This document shows positions 27,566-37,910 of a DNA stretch of 64,000 nucleotides, piece after piece. The DNA is from Leptospira ognonensis (GTDB lineage Bacteria; Spirochaetota; Leptospiria; Leptospirales; Leptospiraceae), in contig NZ_RQGD01000022.1 in assembly GCF_004770745.1 (NCBI RefSeq), positions 1 through 64,000 of the forward strand. The letters run 5' to 3'. Numbering within the stretch: the stretch's first letter is position 1; every line of letters begins with the position of its first letter. The translations under genes were made by a program, and so were the position numbers. The notes beneath the pieces are model-generated. The model made no database searches. It was not told the origin of the DNA and saw nothing but the letters and a program-made list of their open reading frames with translations.

Positions 27566-28343
27566 AATCTTACGATTTGAAAATGTAAGCCTATCCCGAA
27601 ATGAAATTCCGATTTTAAAAAATATATCTTTTTCGATGAAAGAAGGACAGAGTGTTGCGATCGTCGGTCGTAACGGCGCAGGTAAGACAACTCTCATCAA
27701 TCTTTTGTTTGGTTATCTATGGCCTTCATCTGGAACTATCTTTGCCTTTGGAGAAGAATACGGAACCACTCCCCTCGCTCCCTTACAACAAAAAATAGGA
27801 TTTTTACAATCAGCTCACCAAGAACAACTGGTACAAAAATCGCTCACGGCCATAGAAGTTGTAATTACGGGGATTCACAAAACACTTGGGCTGTATCAAG
27901 ATATCAGCACCGAGGCATATCAGTTAGCGTTAGATCGATTGCATTCTGTAAATCTGGCAGCAAAGGCAAATCAGAGATATTCTACACTTTCTTCCGGAGA
28001 AAAAACTAAAATTCTCTTATTACGCGCCTTGGGTGATGGTGTCAAGTTGCTTGTGCTAGACGAACCGACAGCAGCTTTGGATTTCACTGCGAGATACCAA
28101 TTAGAAAAAAGTATCGAAAGATTGAAGATCGAAAACACAGACCTCACAAGAATCTTAATCACACATCGCATCGAAGAAATACCATCTGACTTTGACACCA
28201 TCCTTCTTCTTAAGGATGGACTCTTAATCGGTTACGGTGCAAAAGAACTCGTTTTAACGAGTGCTAATCTTTCGCAATTGTATGACTTACCTGTAGAGGT
28301 GCACTTTGCAAACCAGAGATATTTCATCTCTGGCTTGTTGTAA
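27558..28343 (+). CDS. ABC transporter ATP-binding protein
   Basis: A 261-residue nucleotide-binding subunit. The Walker A is GRNGAGKTT (residues about 36-44). The signature is the degenerate LSSGEKTK (LSSGE in place of LSGGQ), and the Walker B is LLVLDEPTAALDF, followed by a switch His in ITHRIEEIP. The SSGE form and the late part resemble ModF/YlmA-type soluble ABC proteins. No permease gene is adjacent, so the partner is unknown, and it could also act without transport. The ATG lies 8 bp inside the end of the HDOD gene. Confidence 0.86.
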   Translation: MSEILRFENVSLSRNEIPILKNISFSMKEGQSVAIVGRNGAGKTTLINLLFGYLWPSSGTIFAFGEEYGTTPLAPLQQKIGFLQSAHQEQLVQKSLTAIEVVITGIHKTLGLYQDISTEAYQLALDRLHSVNLAAKANQRYSTLSSGEKTKILLLRALGDGVKLLVLDEPTAALDFTARYQLEKSIERLKIENTDLTRILITHRIEEIPSDFDTILLLKDGLLIGYGAKELVLTSANLSQLYDLPVEVHFANQRYFISGLL

Positions 28344-28354
28344 AATTAAAATTT

Positions 28355-31300
28355 CTAATACTTTGATCTTTCTAGGAAATTGGAAGCGGTACAACCTACA
28401 CTTCCGACATCGGTGATGTTTTTGTCATTGGAAATACAGAAGAGTTTCCACCAACGATTCGAATGGTTCGGGTTGATTGAATAATTTCTAACTTCACCTA
28501 CAGAACCTTTGAAGATGCGAACGGTGGCTCCAGAGACACCCATATTTGCTTCACCTGACCAGTTGTAGATGCTATAATATCTCACCGGTTGAGACCAGAT
28601 GGCTCCTTTTAGCGTAATTGTTTCCGGACCATAACCCGTTGTGATGTCATAGTCAAGTTCACCATTGCCCGCACTAAGAGGTGCCTTTCTGTTCCAAACA
28701 ATGCGCTCGCCACTATCAGTAGCACTGTACTGGACATGTGAATCCAAGTCCCTTGGTTTTGCTCCCCAAGACAATACCACACGCATTTCATTCTCACCAA
28801 TGACAGGCGATACGAGAATGTTTTGGTTGGCTGGTGTTTCAGATCCTGCCGCAATCACTGTCTTGTAGGTTGTCGAATATGTTTCAAGGCCACTCGTACA
28901 ATTTCCATATTTTCCTGAGCCTAAAACTTCTAACGTATAGTTGCCCGGAGGAACATTCGGAATCGCGTAAGATCCATCTGTTGCCGTTTTTACAGAGGCA
29001 ATGGTGACTCCATTGGCATCTATCGCGTACGGTCCAGATTTTACATTTACGCCTGGTCGTATGCGAGCCGTTAGATCACAAACTCCTGTGTTGTAAAGAG
29101 CAGAAAGCGCGCGTCCAGATATGGCAGCGGCAGTTTGTGTTCCAGGAACAAAGGTGATGATGTCAAAATTGGTCGTAGCATCTGCTTGGATGTCTACGAT
29201 CCCCTCAACAGTTTTATAACCACTTGCCACAAACCGAACCTTCCATCTTCCGGCATTGATATTAAAGATCGTATATTGGCTGGCATTCGAAAAGGTCGTT
29301 GCTCCCGTCGAAATAGAGGCAGGTTGAACGCCAGCGGTTGGTCGAATGGAACCCGTATTTGGATCAACCACTTCTAAGGAATAGGTACCTGTGAATGCAA
29401 ATCCACCTGGCGTTTTTACCGATCCGGAAAGGTGTCCGCGACCCGCATTCGTGATGATAGGTGTATTTACAGAGATGACTCCGCCAGTCGGTCCGACTTC
29501 GACAGGGAAATAGGTGACGATGCCATTCTTTTCCACACGTAAGCTGTATGTTCCCTGTGGCACTTGCAGGAAGGAATACGAACCATTGGCAGCGGAGGTC
29601 AAATTCCCAATGATTTGATCCTGCCCAGATTGACGGATAGCAGGAACCGAACAAGAGCTATTGTCAAAAGCTCCCGAACAATCTCTTCGGACATCAGCCA
29701 CAAAGTTTCCATTGTCAAATCTTCCGAGAGTGAGGGTTGCTCCAGAAACAACCGAGGTGGAAATGGCATCGGTCACAGTTCCGCTCACGGTAGCTCGGAC
29801 ATTATGAACGGCAGTACCATTGAGAGTAAAGGTGACAGGAGTGGTTGCATATTGATTTGTTGCAATCGAGGAATTGTCTAGACTCAGAGATGTGCTTGAA
29901 AGGTAACTAGCTCGCGGGCTTGAGACCGTGGTATCAACGACGATCACTTGGTACGAAGACTGACGGAAATTGTATTGGTTCCCATTGTTCACGCTGACAG
30001 ATGCATTTTCATCATTATCAACGGCGATGCTATCTGCATTGGCGAGGGTTGAGGCTCCACCGGATGCTAAGGTCTGCAATGCGTATCCCACTCTTTGGGC
30101 ATCGGAGGTTAGACCTTGAGGAAGGGTGACTACATACGAACTGCCATTAAATGCAAAACTTCCCCCTGAAGTAATAGCGATATGCGCCAAGGAAGACCCT
30201 GTCGTAGTCGTATTTCCCAAAAGTACAACAAAGAGTCCGGACTGGTTCGTATGTACGGTTGGATTGGACGGAGCCGTATCCCGAACAGAAATCGTTCCCG
30301 CAATTTGAGAACGGTTAGAGATGGAGACCATCGCTACGTTCCCAGCATTATAATCACTGCCATTCAACAAGATGGTGAGAGGATTTGAGGAACAAGGAAC
30401 GGAATTCGATCCACACCAGTTTTCATAGCCAGGAGCAGAAATATAATAAGCCCAAGTTCCTGCAGCGGCAGTGAAAAAGACCTGGTTGTCGGAAGGTCGA
30501 ACATCATATACTTTGTTGCCCCATGTCGTATAATTCCATGGGCCGCTGCCTTGGTTGGCAAGCAAACAAGCTGTAGTTGGAGCGATGGCACAGCTACAAA
30601 TGGTAGGAGAAGAACCAGGGCTTGTCGAACAATTGACACCTGCCACTCCGCTCATTGCTTCTATGATCCACAGTCTGATCCCGTTTCCGATTTGAGGGTC
30701 ATTTAATAGATAGGTCAAATTTGACGGAGGTTGTGCGCGATCAGGACGAAAATTGATCACGGAACCAGCGATGTGATTTCCAGAGCCATCCTTTACATAT
30801 CCGACTACGTTAGATGGTCTTGCAACGATCCCAATTGGAGTAGCGATTGTGACTGATTTATTTCCCCCATCTGGAGCCGGTGAAAAAAGGAAAGACTGCG
30901 ACACGGTGAAAAAATTAGGACCGGAAACTTCTATGTAATAAACACCACCAGGCAATCCGCTCGCGTTTAGCTGAAAAGTTCCATTACCAGTGCGAGTGGT
31001 CGTATCTACAACGGCTCCTTGCTCATTCTTCAGTTTGATCGTAAAAACAGAAGTCGTGTCTCCTGAAACAGCCCCATTTCTAACAGTCGCGTTTAGTGCA
31101 ATGCTACTCTCCGTAGCTGCGAGCCAAGGAAGACTCGTCTCTCCTAAATTTACAACTGTTGTTACGGAAGGATTTGTTCCTTGGAAAGTAAAATGTATGT
31201 TTTCAGTATTGGTCGCAAAGGTTTGGCCATTCGAGGTGACAGAAGAGCCTTCGTAGACAACCGTATAATTCCCGTTAGGAAGATTTGAAAAATTGAAACT

Positions 31301-32077
31301 AAAACTTCCATCTCCTGCACTTGTTGTGGTTCCAACTACATTTCCCTCCGAATCCCGAAGAGTTACTGTAATGCCAGATAAATTTCCACTGTTAACAGTG
31401 ACCCCGTCACCCGAAAATCCAGGAGTAGAAATCATACCAGATATTGTCGCGGGACCAGAGGAATAATATAACCTTTCGGCTGTTAGATTTCCAACTGCAA
31501 CAGCTGTATAGCCCGCTTGTGTCGGATCAAAAACGAATGAAAAATCCTGGTAGGTGTAATTCAAACCATTTCCGGTATTGATAAGTACGCGGTAGTTATT
31601 ATTGGGAAGGTTATCCAAAGAAAAAACAAAACTTCCATCAGCTTGGGCAGTAGTGGATGAAACCAAAGTATAGTTCCCACCATTGGCAACCTCAATGCGA
31701 ACGATGATTTGGCTGAGGTCTAAACAATTCGGAGCTGAGGGCGCTCCCGGGGATCCGCAAGTGTCAGTCGCATTTACACCACCAACGACCGGAACAATCG
31801 TTCCTGTGACTTGTGCAGGACCCGAAGTCGGAACTTCTTGGACAGCCGTGTTTTCTGGAACGTCTCCACTCGATGAGGTAGAAACGGAATCATTGGACGC
31901 TGGAAGCGGTACATCGTTCGAGTCGGTTGCCGTAGCACCCTCTGCCGTGGCGGTCGCGTTTCCTGCTCCACCAATTCCCAGCAAAAACCAAAAGGGGGCT
32001 GATTTGGACTTACCAGAACAGCCAGCCAAAAAAAATGCAAGAGTTAGTACGAGTAGAGTGATCCCTCGATTAAACAT
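28355..32077 (-). CDS. giant multi-module surface lipoprotein with YfaP-like C-terminus
   Basis: A 1240-residue lipoprotein. The signal peptide ends in FFLAGC (Cys19), and a Gly/Ala/Ser-rich linker follows. About eight beta-sandwich modules of the carboxypeptidase-regulatory or SpaA type are repeated, each with a core such as GDGSFSFNFSNLPNGNYTV, GNGTFQLNASGLPGGVYYI or GSYSFLQVPQGTYSL. The last 140 residues contain VVLSWGAKPRDLDSHVQYS and match the YfaP/DUF2135 family. It is probably exposed at the outer membrane. GAGGTG stands about six bases before the ATG. The 3' end is 11 bp from the converging ABC gene without a clear terminator. Confidence 0.8.
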   Translation of the reverse strand: MFNRGITLLVLTLAFFLAGCSGKSKSAPFWFLLGIGGAGNATATAEGATATDSNDVPLPASNDSVSTSSSGDVPENTAVQEVPTSGPAQVTGTIVPVVGGVNATDTCGSPGAPSAPNCLDLSQIIVRIEVANGGNYTLVSSTTAQADGSFVFSLDNLPNNNYRVLINTGNGLNYTYQDFSFVFDPTQAGYTAVAVGNLTAERLYYSSGPATISGMISTPGFSGDGVTVNSGNLSGITVTLRDSEGNVVGTTTSAGDGSFSFNFSNLPNGNYTVVYEGSSVTSNGQTFATNTENIHFTFQGTNPSVTTVVNLGETSLPWLAATESSIALNATVRNGAVSGDTTSVFTIKLKNEQGAVVDTTTRTGNGTFQLNASGLPGGVYYIEVSGPNFFTVSQSFLFSPAPDGGNKSVTIATPIGIVARPSNVVGYVKDGSGNHIAGSVINFRPDRAQPPSNLTYLLNDPQIGNGIRLWIIEAMSGVAGVNCSTSPGSSPTICSCAIAPTTACLLANQGSGPWNYTTWGNKVYDVRPSDNQVFFTAAAGTWAYYISAPGYENWCGSNSVPCSSNPLTILLNGSDYNAGNVAMVSISNRSQIAGTISVRDTAPSNPTVHTNQSGLFVVLLGNTTTTGSSLAHIAITSGGSFAFNGSSYVVTLPQGLTSDAQRVGYALQTLASGGASTLANADSIAVDNDENASVSVNNGNQYNFRQSSYQVIVVDTTVSSPRASYLSSTSLSLDNSSIATNQYATTPVTFTLNGTAVHNVRATVSGTVTDAISTSVVSGATLTLGRFDNGNFVADVRRDCSGAFDNSSCSVPAIRQSGQDQIIGNLTSAANGSYSFLQVPQGTYSLRVEKNGIVTYFPVEVGPTGGVISVNTPIITNAGRGHLSGSVKTPGGFAFTGTYSLEVVDPNTGSIRPTAGVQPASISTGATTFSNASQYTIFNINAGRWKVRFVASGYKTVEGIVDIQADATTNFDIITFVPGTQTAAAISGRALSALYNTGVCDLTARIRPGVNVKSGPYAIDANGVTIASVKTATDGSYAIPNVPPGNYTLEVLGSGKYGNCTSGLETYSTTYKTVIAAGSETPANQNILVSPVIGENEMRVVLSWGAKPRDLDSHVQYSATDSGERIVWNRKAPLSAGNGELDYDITTGYGPETITLKGAIWSQPVRYYSIYNWSGEANMGVSGATVRIFKGSVGEVRNYSINPNHSNRWWKLFCISNDKNITDVGSVGCTASNFLERSKY

Positions 32078-32316
32078 AAATTCACCTCAATATTGTTCGC
32101 TTTCATTTACAAATTAAATAAGGGAAATGCCTAAGAATTACCCTCGATTGTGATAAACATATGTACCTTTCGTTCACATTTCAAACATTTTTTCTGATTT
32201 GTAGCGAAAATCAGTCATTATTATGTCGTATCACGCTGTTTTTTGCATTTTTTTTCAACATTTACTCCTAGAAATAAGTTTCTTTTCTACATTTTACGCA
32301 TTTCCTAGGCAATTAG

Positions 32317-33534
32317 ATGCCAAACCCGCATTTCGAATGGATTGATTATAAACTCCTGCTCATCCCCTTTACCTATGGATTTGTAGGTTGGTTTACGAAC
32401 TGGCTGGCACTCAAGATGACCTTTTATCCCATTCGATTTTGGGGCATCCCACCGTATTTGGGATGGCAAGGCATCATACCCAGAAAAGCACATAAGATGG
32501 CAAGCAAGTCGGTGGATACCATCACGGGCCGACTGATGAACATCCAAGAAGTTTTTGGCAGGATCGACCCTGCACGTGCGGAAAAAGAATTCCTACCAGC
32601 CCTAGATGTCTCGATTCGTGAGACGATGGAACTTTTTTCAAATAGTATCGATCCTAAATTATGGCCTTTGATTCCCGATGTCGTCAAAGAGGAGTTATAT
32701 CATAAGGTGAAGCGAGAGTGCGGTTTTACGATTCGAAACGTGATCCGAAAACTTCAGGCTGATATTACCACACTCTTTGATGTAAAATCCTTAGTATTAA
32801 AAAAATTATCTGGTGATAATGTTGGTCTTGTGGTTTTGCTCTTCCAAGAAGTGGGAGCACCTGAGTTTAAATTCATTGAAAGATCCGGCTTTTATTTTGG
32901 TTTTCTCTTGGGCCTTGTGCAGATGGTTTTTTATTATTTCTTTCCCATTTGGTGGACTCTGCCCTTACAAGGTGTCATCGTTGGATATTTGACAAACTAT
33001 CTGGCGTTAGAGATGATCTTTCGGCCTCTATTTCCAACAAAAATATTTGGTCTTTTTACCTATCAGGGCTTATTTCTGAAACGCCAATCGGAAGTTTCTT
33101 ATCTTTATTCTAAGTTAGTTTCTGAAAAAATACTCACGCCAAAAAACATACTTCAAGAACTCATTTTTGGAAAGGCGGCAGATGATCTCCTGTTTCTCAT
33201 TCGGAGTGCCATCATCAAACAGATAGATCAATTATCTCTCCTGGCAAAACCACTCTTGTTTGCGACAGGTAGGCTAGAAAATTATGAAACGGTCAAAGAG
33301 CAGATTGCATTAAAAATGACAGAGCATGCCATCGCCAATTCTTCTCAACTTGAAACCTATTTAGGGGAAGCATTGCAATTAGAGAAAACGATGGGAGAGA
33401 GAATGGCGGCTTTGCCACCTAAGGAGTTTGAGTCGATCCTGCGCTCTGCCTTTCAAGAGGATGAGATGCTTCTCATTCTTGTAGGTGCCGCATTAGGAGC
33501 TGTAGTGGGATTTTGTCAAATCTATCTATTATAA
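32317..33534 (+). CDS. DUF445 family membrane protein
   Basis: A 405-residue protein with N-terminal, central and C-terminal hydrophobic segments, and two blocks of the kind 'GWFTNWLALKMTFYPIRFWGIPPYLGWQGIIPRKAHK' and 'GYLTNYLALEMIFRPLFPTKIFG...FLKRQ'. The duplication is that of the DUF445 (YjiN/YheB) family of unknown function, with NWLA and NYLA marking the two copies. The gap upstream (32078-32316) is A/T-rich and shared with the divergent lipoprotein gene. The epimerase gene follows 9 bp later. Confidence 0.82.
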   Translation: MPNPHFEWIDYKLLLIPFTYGFVGWFTNWLALKMTFYPIRFWGIPPYLGWQGIIPRKAHKMASKSVDTITGRLMNIQEVFGRIDPARAEKEFLPALDVSIRETMELFSNSIDPKLWPLIPDVVKEELYHKVKRECGFTIRNVIRKLQADITTLFDVKSLVLKKLSGDNVGLVVLLFQEVGAPEFKFIERSGFYFGFLLGLVQMVFYYFFPIWWTLPLQGVIVGYLTNYLALEMIFRPLFPTKIFGLFTYQGLFLKRQSEVSYLYSKLVSEKILTPKNILQELIFGKAADDLLFLIRSAIIKQIDQLSLLAKPLLFATGRLENYETVKEQIALKMTEHAIANSSQLETYLGEALQLEKTMGERMAALPPKEFESILRSAFQEDEMLLILVGAALGAVVGFCQIYLL

Positions 33535-33543
33535 TATATTTAT

Positions 33544-34509
33544 ATGAAATTGAAAACTATTTTACTTACAGGCGTTTCTGGTGTCATCGGGAGATTGGTC
33601 GCGACAAATCTGATAGAAAATTTTAAGATCATTGCAATCGGCTCTGAATATAGCAGAATTCCTGAATCCATTCGCCATCATAAGAATTTTAAATTCTATG
33701 AACGAAATTTTTTAACCATAAATACAACTTCAGAATTAGGGATCCTTGAGCCTGTGGATCTTGTTTTGCACCTAGCGGGAGTTGTTTCAGGCTCAAAGAT
33801 TTCAGAGATAGACTATTTTAAAATCAATTCTGAATCCACGAAGCTTCTTCTCGGTCTGGCAAAGGAAAAGAAAAGCCACGCCTTCGGTCTGGCAAGTTCA
33901 GTTTCAGTCTATGGCCACCACGAATCAAACTTATCTTTGGAGAGTGAGAGGTTAGGATCTTCCGTATATGCACGTTCGAAAATTGCGGCAGAAAACCATT
34001 GTCTGGGTAGCTCCGTCCCCTTTTCTCTATTTCGCATCGCATCTGTTTATGGCCATGGAACAAAAAGTTTCGTCTCCAAACTCCATTCGCTCTTCCAAAA
34101 AGGAATCTACCCTTCCTTCGGAAAAGAACGCAAGAAATCCATCCTGCATGTGGAGGATTTGGTTTCTTTTCTTTGTGCCTGGTGCGAAGCAGCTTTGGAA
34201 GAGAAAGTGGTACAACCAGTTTATGTCCTTTCCCATCCCGAGGCGGTGACTATCTCTATGGTGGTTGAGGAACTCCGCAGACAAGGAAAAGCAAAGTATA
34301 AAGGCATTCCCATTCCTATTTTTGGATTTCTCATTCCAGTTTTTAATTTCTTTTACAGAAGGCTTCGCAGCCTGCAAGGCGCACCATACCATGAATCTCC
34401 GCTCTATCCACTTTTGAGCTCCGTGGAGATCTTTGATGAACGTTCTTGGAAAGATTTACGTCTTTCTCCAAAATGGGACTTGCGAAAAGGAATCTCTCAG
34501 TATAAATAA
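33544..34509 (+). CDS. NAD(P)-dependent epimerase/dehydratase (extended SDR)
   Basis: A 321-residue extended short-chain dehydrogenase. The dinucleotide site is TGVSGVIGRL (residues 9-18), with HLAGVV following. The catalytic Tyr-x-x-x-Lys is SVYARSKIAAE, with Ser upstream in ASSVSVYG. Substrates are usually nucleotide sugars or lipid-linked sugars. The last 80 residues contain a hydrophobic hairpin (GIPIPIFGFLIPVFNFFYRR), which hints at membrane contact. Downstream of the DUF445 gene. Confidence 0.85.
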   Translation: MKLKTILLTGVSGVIGRLVATNLIENFKIIAIGSEYSRIPESIRHHKNFKFYERNFLTINTTSELGILEPVDLVLHLAGVVSGSKISEIDYFKINSESTKLLLGLAKEKKSHAFGLASSVSVYGHHESNLSLESERLGSSVYARSKIAAENHCLGSSVPFSLFRIASVYGHGTKSFVSKLHSLFQKGIYPSFGKERKKSILHVEDLVSFLCAWCEAALEEKVVQPVYVLSHPEAVTISMVVEELRRQGKAKYKGIPIPIFGFLIPVFNFFYRRLRSLQGAPYHESPLYPLLSSVEIFDERSWKDLRLSPKWDLRKGISQYK

Positions 34510-34539
34510 ACGTAGGGGCGAATGCCGATACTATAAACG

Positions 34540-35379
34540 ATGAAAAAGCATGTAATTCTTGTTCTCCTTGGTATATTCACTTCTAGCTCCCTTTTTGCGG
34601 GAACTTGGATAGAAGATTCGTTGGGATTTGCCTTTGAGTTTCCGAGGGGTTGGTCCAAGGCCGTGCTTCGAAATGCCGAAACCGCAAGGATACAGTTTGC
34701 TAAATCCAACCGAGACGCTATCCTTCAAATCGACATTGTTCGACGAACAAAAGAATACGATTTAGATCGATTTATCGAGGAAACTGTTGATACATTTTTA
34801 AAACGTTACCCAGATCTAAAAGTAGTTCGTGAAAAAGTATTGGAAGAGGATATGCAAGGTTTTGATGAATCTGTATTTCTCGTCATGCACTACTCAGAAA
34901 AAAAGACCGTCATTTCGAATCGCTTTCTCTTTCACAAGAAAGGTGGAATGTATTATGTAATACAAGCAAAGACCCCACGTATCCGATTTCAGAATTATGC
35001 GCGAGACCTAGACATGATGATGAAAACATTCCGAATGGAGCCAAGGATCAAATCGCGTTGGAGGAATGATAGCCTTGCGTATCTTGATCCCGTGCGTGAC
35101 GAAAAAGCGATACAATATATTTCTATCACCATCCGTCCTATCGAAACCTATCCGAGCGATAAGGAACAATCCATCTCACAAAGTGACTCCTGGTTAAATT
35201 CCGTGGATGGCTTTAAAAACCCTTTCTCAGCAGAGTCGGACATTCCCGTTTCCCAACCAAACACAGATTCTATGGTATCGCCACCGAGTACTACGAACCA
35301 AAATCAAAACCCAAAAAAAGAGGAATCTACACCGGAAAGCAATGGACCACTCGTTGCCCCAGAGACCGATCCCATTTAG
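34540..35379 (+). CDS. secreted protein of unknown function
   Basis: A 279-residue protein with a cleavable signal peptide (LFAG, about residue 21). The mature part opens with GTWIEDSLGFAFEFPRGW, a short beta motif of PsbP/DUF1795-like periplasmic proteins. The C-terminal 70 residues are low complexity, rich in Ser, Pro, Asn and Gln. That resemblance is in pattern only. It lies 30 bp after the epimerase gene and before the histidine kinase. Confidence 0.72.
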   Translation: MKKHVILVLLGIFTSSSLFAGTWIEDSLGFAFEFPRGWSKAVLRNAETARIQFAKSNRDAILQIDIVRRTKEYDLDRFIEETVDTFLKRYPDLKVVREKVLEEDMQGFDESVFLVMHYSEKKTVISNRFLFHKKGGMYYVIQAKTPRIRFQNYARDLDMMMKTFRMEPRIKSRWRNDSLAYLDPVRDEKAIQYISITIRPIETYPSDKEQSISQSDSWLNSVDGFKNPFSAESDIPVSQPNTDSMVSPPSTTNQNQNPKKEESTPESNGPLVAPETDPI

Positions 35380-35409
35380 CGAGAGGAAAATTCTGAGTAG
35401 GATTTTATT

Positions 35410-36795
35410 TTGGATTGGTTAAACATTCTCCGACCAACGGAGATTTATAAGGATATAGAAGAAGAGGAAGTATTTGCACGAAATGTCCAATTCCTTTCGT
35501 CTGCTTCGATCCTTGCCATCATTATCAATTTTTTTCATATTGTACTGTTTGCGTTGCATCTCGATCCGACAAAATCTGTCGAAAATTTTTGGAGATGGGG
35601 TGTGATTGTTTCCCACTCCATCTCCATGATACATTTTACGCTAATGGCGATTTTACTTCGCCTGCATTTCCGAGATTCAAAACGCAAAAAGAAATTTATC
35701 ATCCATCTGTTTCAATTCACGTATCTTTTCCTGATAGCTTTAGGCATCTCCCTCACGATTCTAGACCAACTTGTAACGAGCGCAATTACTCCTTACATGT
35801 TTGCTTGCATATCAACACCATTCGTTATCTTTTTACAACCACGTATCACTGTAATAATTACCAGTCTATCGTATCTCTTGATATACTTTCTTCTGCCCTT
35901 AACGCAGGCTAACGCCGAAGTGGTTCTATCGAATCGAGTGAATGCATTTACGACCGCGGGTCTTAGTATTTTTTTATCATTGTTTATGTGGAACAATCTG
36001 ACGACTCGCTTCTCTCAAGATCGCATCATTCGAAAGCAGGGAGAAGATTTAGAAAAAAGTTACCAACTTTCGTTAACCATTAGCGAAAATTTAAAAGTCG
36101 CAAATAAGACAAAGGATAAGTTTTTTTCTATCATTGCCCATGATCTTCGTGGACCCTTCAGCTCAATCTATTCATTCTCTGAATTGATTGAGAATGAAAT
36201 TTCAAAAATGTCGCAATCGAAAATACTCGAATACATTCGATTGATGAAAACTTCAGCCAAAAATACCCTTCTTCTTTTAGAAAATTTGCTCGATTGGGCA
36301 AACACACAATCTGGACAGATCGTTTATTCACCGTCGAAGTTTATCCTGAACGATACACTCAATTCAATCCTCGAACTCATGTCGCCTGTGGCACTCAACA
36401 AAAGCATCACCTTGCAAACTAAAATGGAAGAGCAATTTGAAGTTTTCTTGGATAAAAAAATGATGGAAACAATTCTTAGAAATTTAATCGCAAATGCGAT
36501 TAAATTTACACCAACAGATGGTCAGATTGAAATTCAAATCTTTAAAAATGAAAATGAACTTTCTCTGATCATTTCTGATTCAGGTATAGGATTTCCTCAG
36601 GAAGTATTGGAGACTTTACTCGAAGAGGAAAGACAAACTTCGACTTCGGGCACACAGGGGGAATCTGGGTCTGGTCTTGGACTTGTTTTGGTGAAAGAAT
36701 TCGTCAGAAAGAATGCGGGTACGATTCGAATTGAGAGTGAGGTAGGGAGAGGTACAAAAGTTAGATTGGCATTTCCCGATGTACGTCACTCCTAG
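35410..36795 (+). CDS. membrane-bound sensor histidine kinase
   Basis: A 461-residue kinase with about six membrane helices (residues 25-205), no periplasmic sensor domain to speak of, and a complete transmitter. The H-box is FFSIIAHDLRGPFSS (His near residue 240), the N-box NLIANAIKFT, the G1 box SDSGIGFP and the G2 box SGLGLVLVKEF. The membrane part is of the 6TM type seen in membrane-embedded sensors. The start is TTG, with AGGA eight bases upstream. No response regulator is adjacent. Confidence 0.88.
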   Translation: MDWLNILRPTEIYKDIEEEEVFARNVQFLSSASILAIIINFFHIVLFALHLDPTKSVENFWRWGVIVSHSISMIHFTLMAILLRLHFRDSKRKKKFIIHLFQFTYLFLIALGISLTILDQLVTSAITPYMFACISTPFVIFLQPRITVIITSLSYLLIYFLLPLTQANAEVVLSNRVNAFTTAGLSIFLSLFMWNNLTTRFSQDRIIRKQGEDLEKSYQLSLTISENLKVANKTKDKFFSIIAHDLRGPFSSIYSFSELIENEISKMSQSKILEYIRLMKTSAKNTLLLLENLLDWANTQSGQIVYSPSKFILNDTLNSILELMSPVALNKSITLQTKMEEQFEVFLDKKMMETILRNLIANAIKFTPTDGQIEIQIFKNENELSLIISDSGIGFPQEVLETLLEEERQTSTSGTQGESGSGLGLVLVKEFVRKNAGTIRIESEVGRGTKVRLAFPDVRHS

Positions 36796-36875
36796 GGAAA
36801 GATCTCAAAATTGTTAAAATTTTAAAATCGACGAATTCCATTCCCATGAGCAACTGGTGACCAAGATCCGTTTGT

Positions 36876-37154
36876 ATGTCTGCATTCAAAAAACCATTAC
36901 CGTTTCAAATCTACTCTATCGAAGGTGAAAGGAAGGAACCCTTAGCGAGATGTTTTTTTGAAGCCATGGAACCTTCTTTTATGCGAGTGCGCATAACCTC
37001 AGAATACAAACCCTTAGAAATTGGAGCGGATCTTTCCATCGAGTTTATCGTTGCAAAGGATAAATACCAATTCGATTCCGTCATTCTCTCCGATGTGCAG
37101 AATGGCTTCTTTCTAGTGAGAAAACCAAAAGTCATCTACAAAAGATCCTTATAA
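36876..37154 (+). CDS. small hypothetical protein
   Basis: A 92-residue protein with mainly beta-strand character. It could be a short PilZ-like barrel but shows neither RxxxR nor DxSxxG, so no c-di-GMP binding can be claimed. It lies 80 bp after the kinase gene and 124 bp before the PuuD-like gene, and is conserved-looking in codon use. Confidence 0.5.
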   Translation: MSAFKKPLPFQIYSIEGERKEPLARCFFEAMEPSFMRVRITSEYKPLEIGADLSIEFIVAKDKYQFDSVILSDVQNGFFLVRKPKVIYKRSL

Positions 37155-37278
37155 ATCATCATTTCCAACCGTTTTTTGGATTTAGTTTTTGGCAGTGGTA
37201 ATTTTAAAAACTTGTCAAAATTAGAATTATTCTATCAAATATTAATATCATCTTTCGAATTACTTTTTGGAGTAACCT

Positions 37279-37896
37279 ATGGAAAATTTAGATTTTAATG
37301 CGCTGTTATTGTTTTCAGTTCGCTGGATACATTATGTTGCTGGTGTTTGTTGGATTGGACTTCTCTACTTCCTGAACCTGGTCAATGTCCCTGTACAGGG
37401 AAAATTGGATGCTGGCGTAAAAAAAGCACTTACACCTGAACTCATGCCAAGAGTACTGTTTTGGTTTCGTTGGGGTGCCATGTTTACTTTCCTTTCTGGA
37501 CTTACCTATTATGCTCTTCTTTTTGAAAAAGGTGGACTCAGAACTTCTGCTCCGAATTGGACTTCTTGGATCCTTCTTGGTATGCTTCTTGGAACCATCA
37601 TGTGGTTCAATGTTTGGTTTGTCATCTGGCCTGCTCAAAGAAAAATCATCAATGGTGTAAAGTCTGGAAATGCGGCAGACCCCTCTATCCCCAAAAAGGC
37701 TCTCCTCTTCTCTCGTATCAACACCTTCCTTTCTGTTCCTATGCTTTTCTTTATGGGATTTGGTAGACATGCAGGTGCGAGCGTTCCTTTCCTATCGATT
37801 GATGGACTCATAGTTTTGCTGTTTGCAGGTATCATTGGAACCGGAGTTGTTTGGTTCTCGATCAAACAATCAGGTAGCATCAGTACAGAAGTTTAA
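37279..37896 (+). CDS. PuuD/urate-hydroxylase N-terminal type membrane protein
   Basis: A 205-residue protein with six hydrophobic segments. Motifs RWIHYVAGVCWIGLLYFLNLV and GHAG-like GFGRHAGAS match the membrane half of urate hydroxylase PuuD (Urate_ox_N, DUF989), which holds histidines for a haem or metal site. The cytochrome c domain of full PuuD is missing, so a urate role is not shown. GGAG stands about seven bases before the ATG. A strong hairpin follows at 37911-37938. Confidence 0.78.
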   Translation: MENLDFNALLLFSVRWIHYVAGVCWIGLLYFLNLVNVPVQGKLDAGVKKALTPELMPRVLFWFRWGAMFTFLSGLTYYALLFEKGGLRTSAPNWTSWILLGMLLGTIMWFNVWFVIWPAQRKIINGVKSGNAADPSIPKKALLFSRINTFLSVPMLFFMGFGRHAGASVPFLSIDGLIVLLFAGIIGTGVVWFSIKQSGSISTEV

Positions 37897-37910
37897 TCCA
37901 TTTTAAGCAT

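Noticed and set aside
32191..32214. A hairpin (CTGATTT/AAATCAG) as a terminator
   Set aside because: The stem is seven A/T-rich pairs and there is no T tract after it on either strand.
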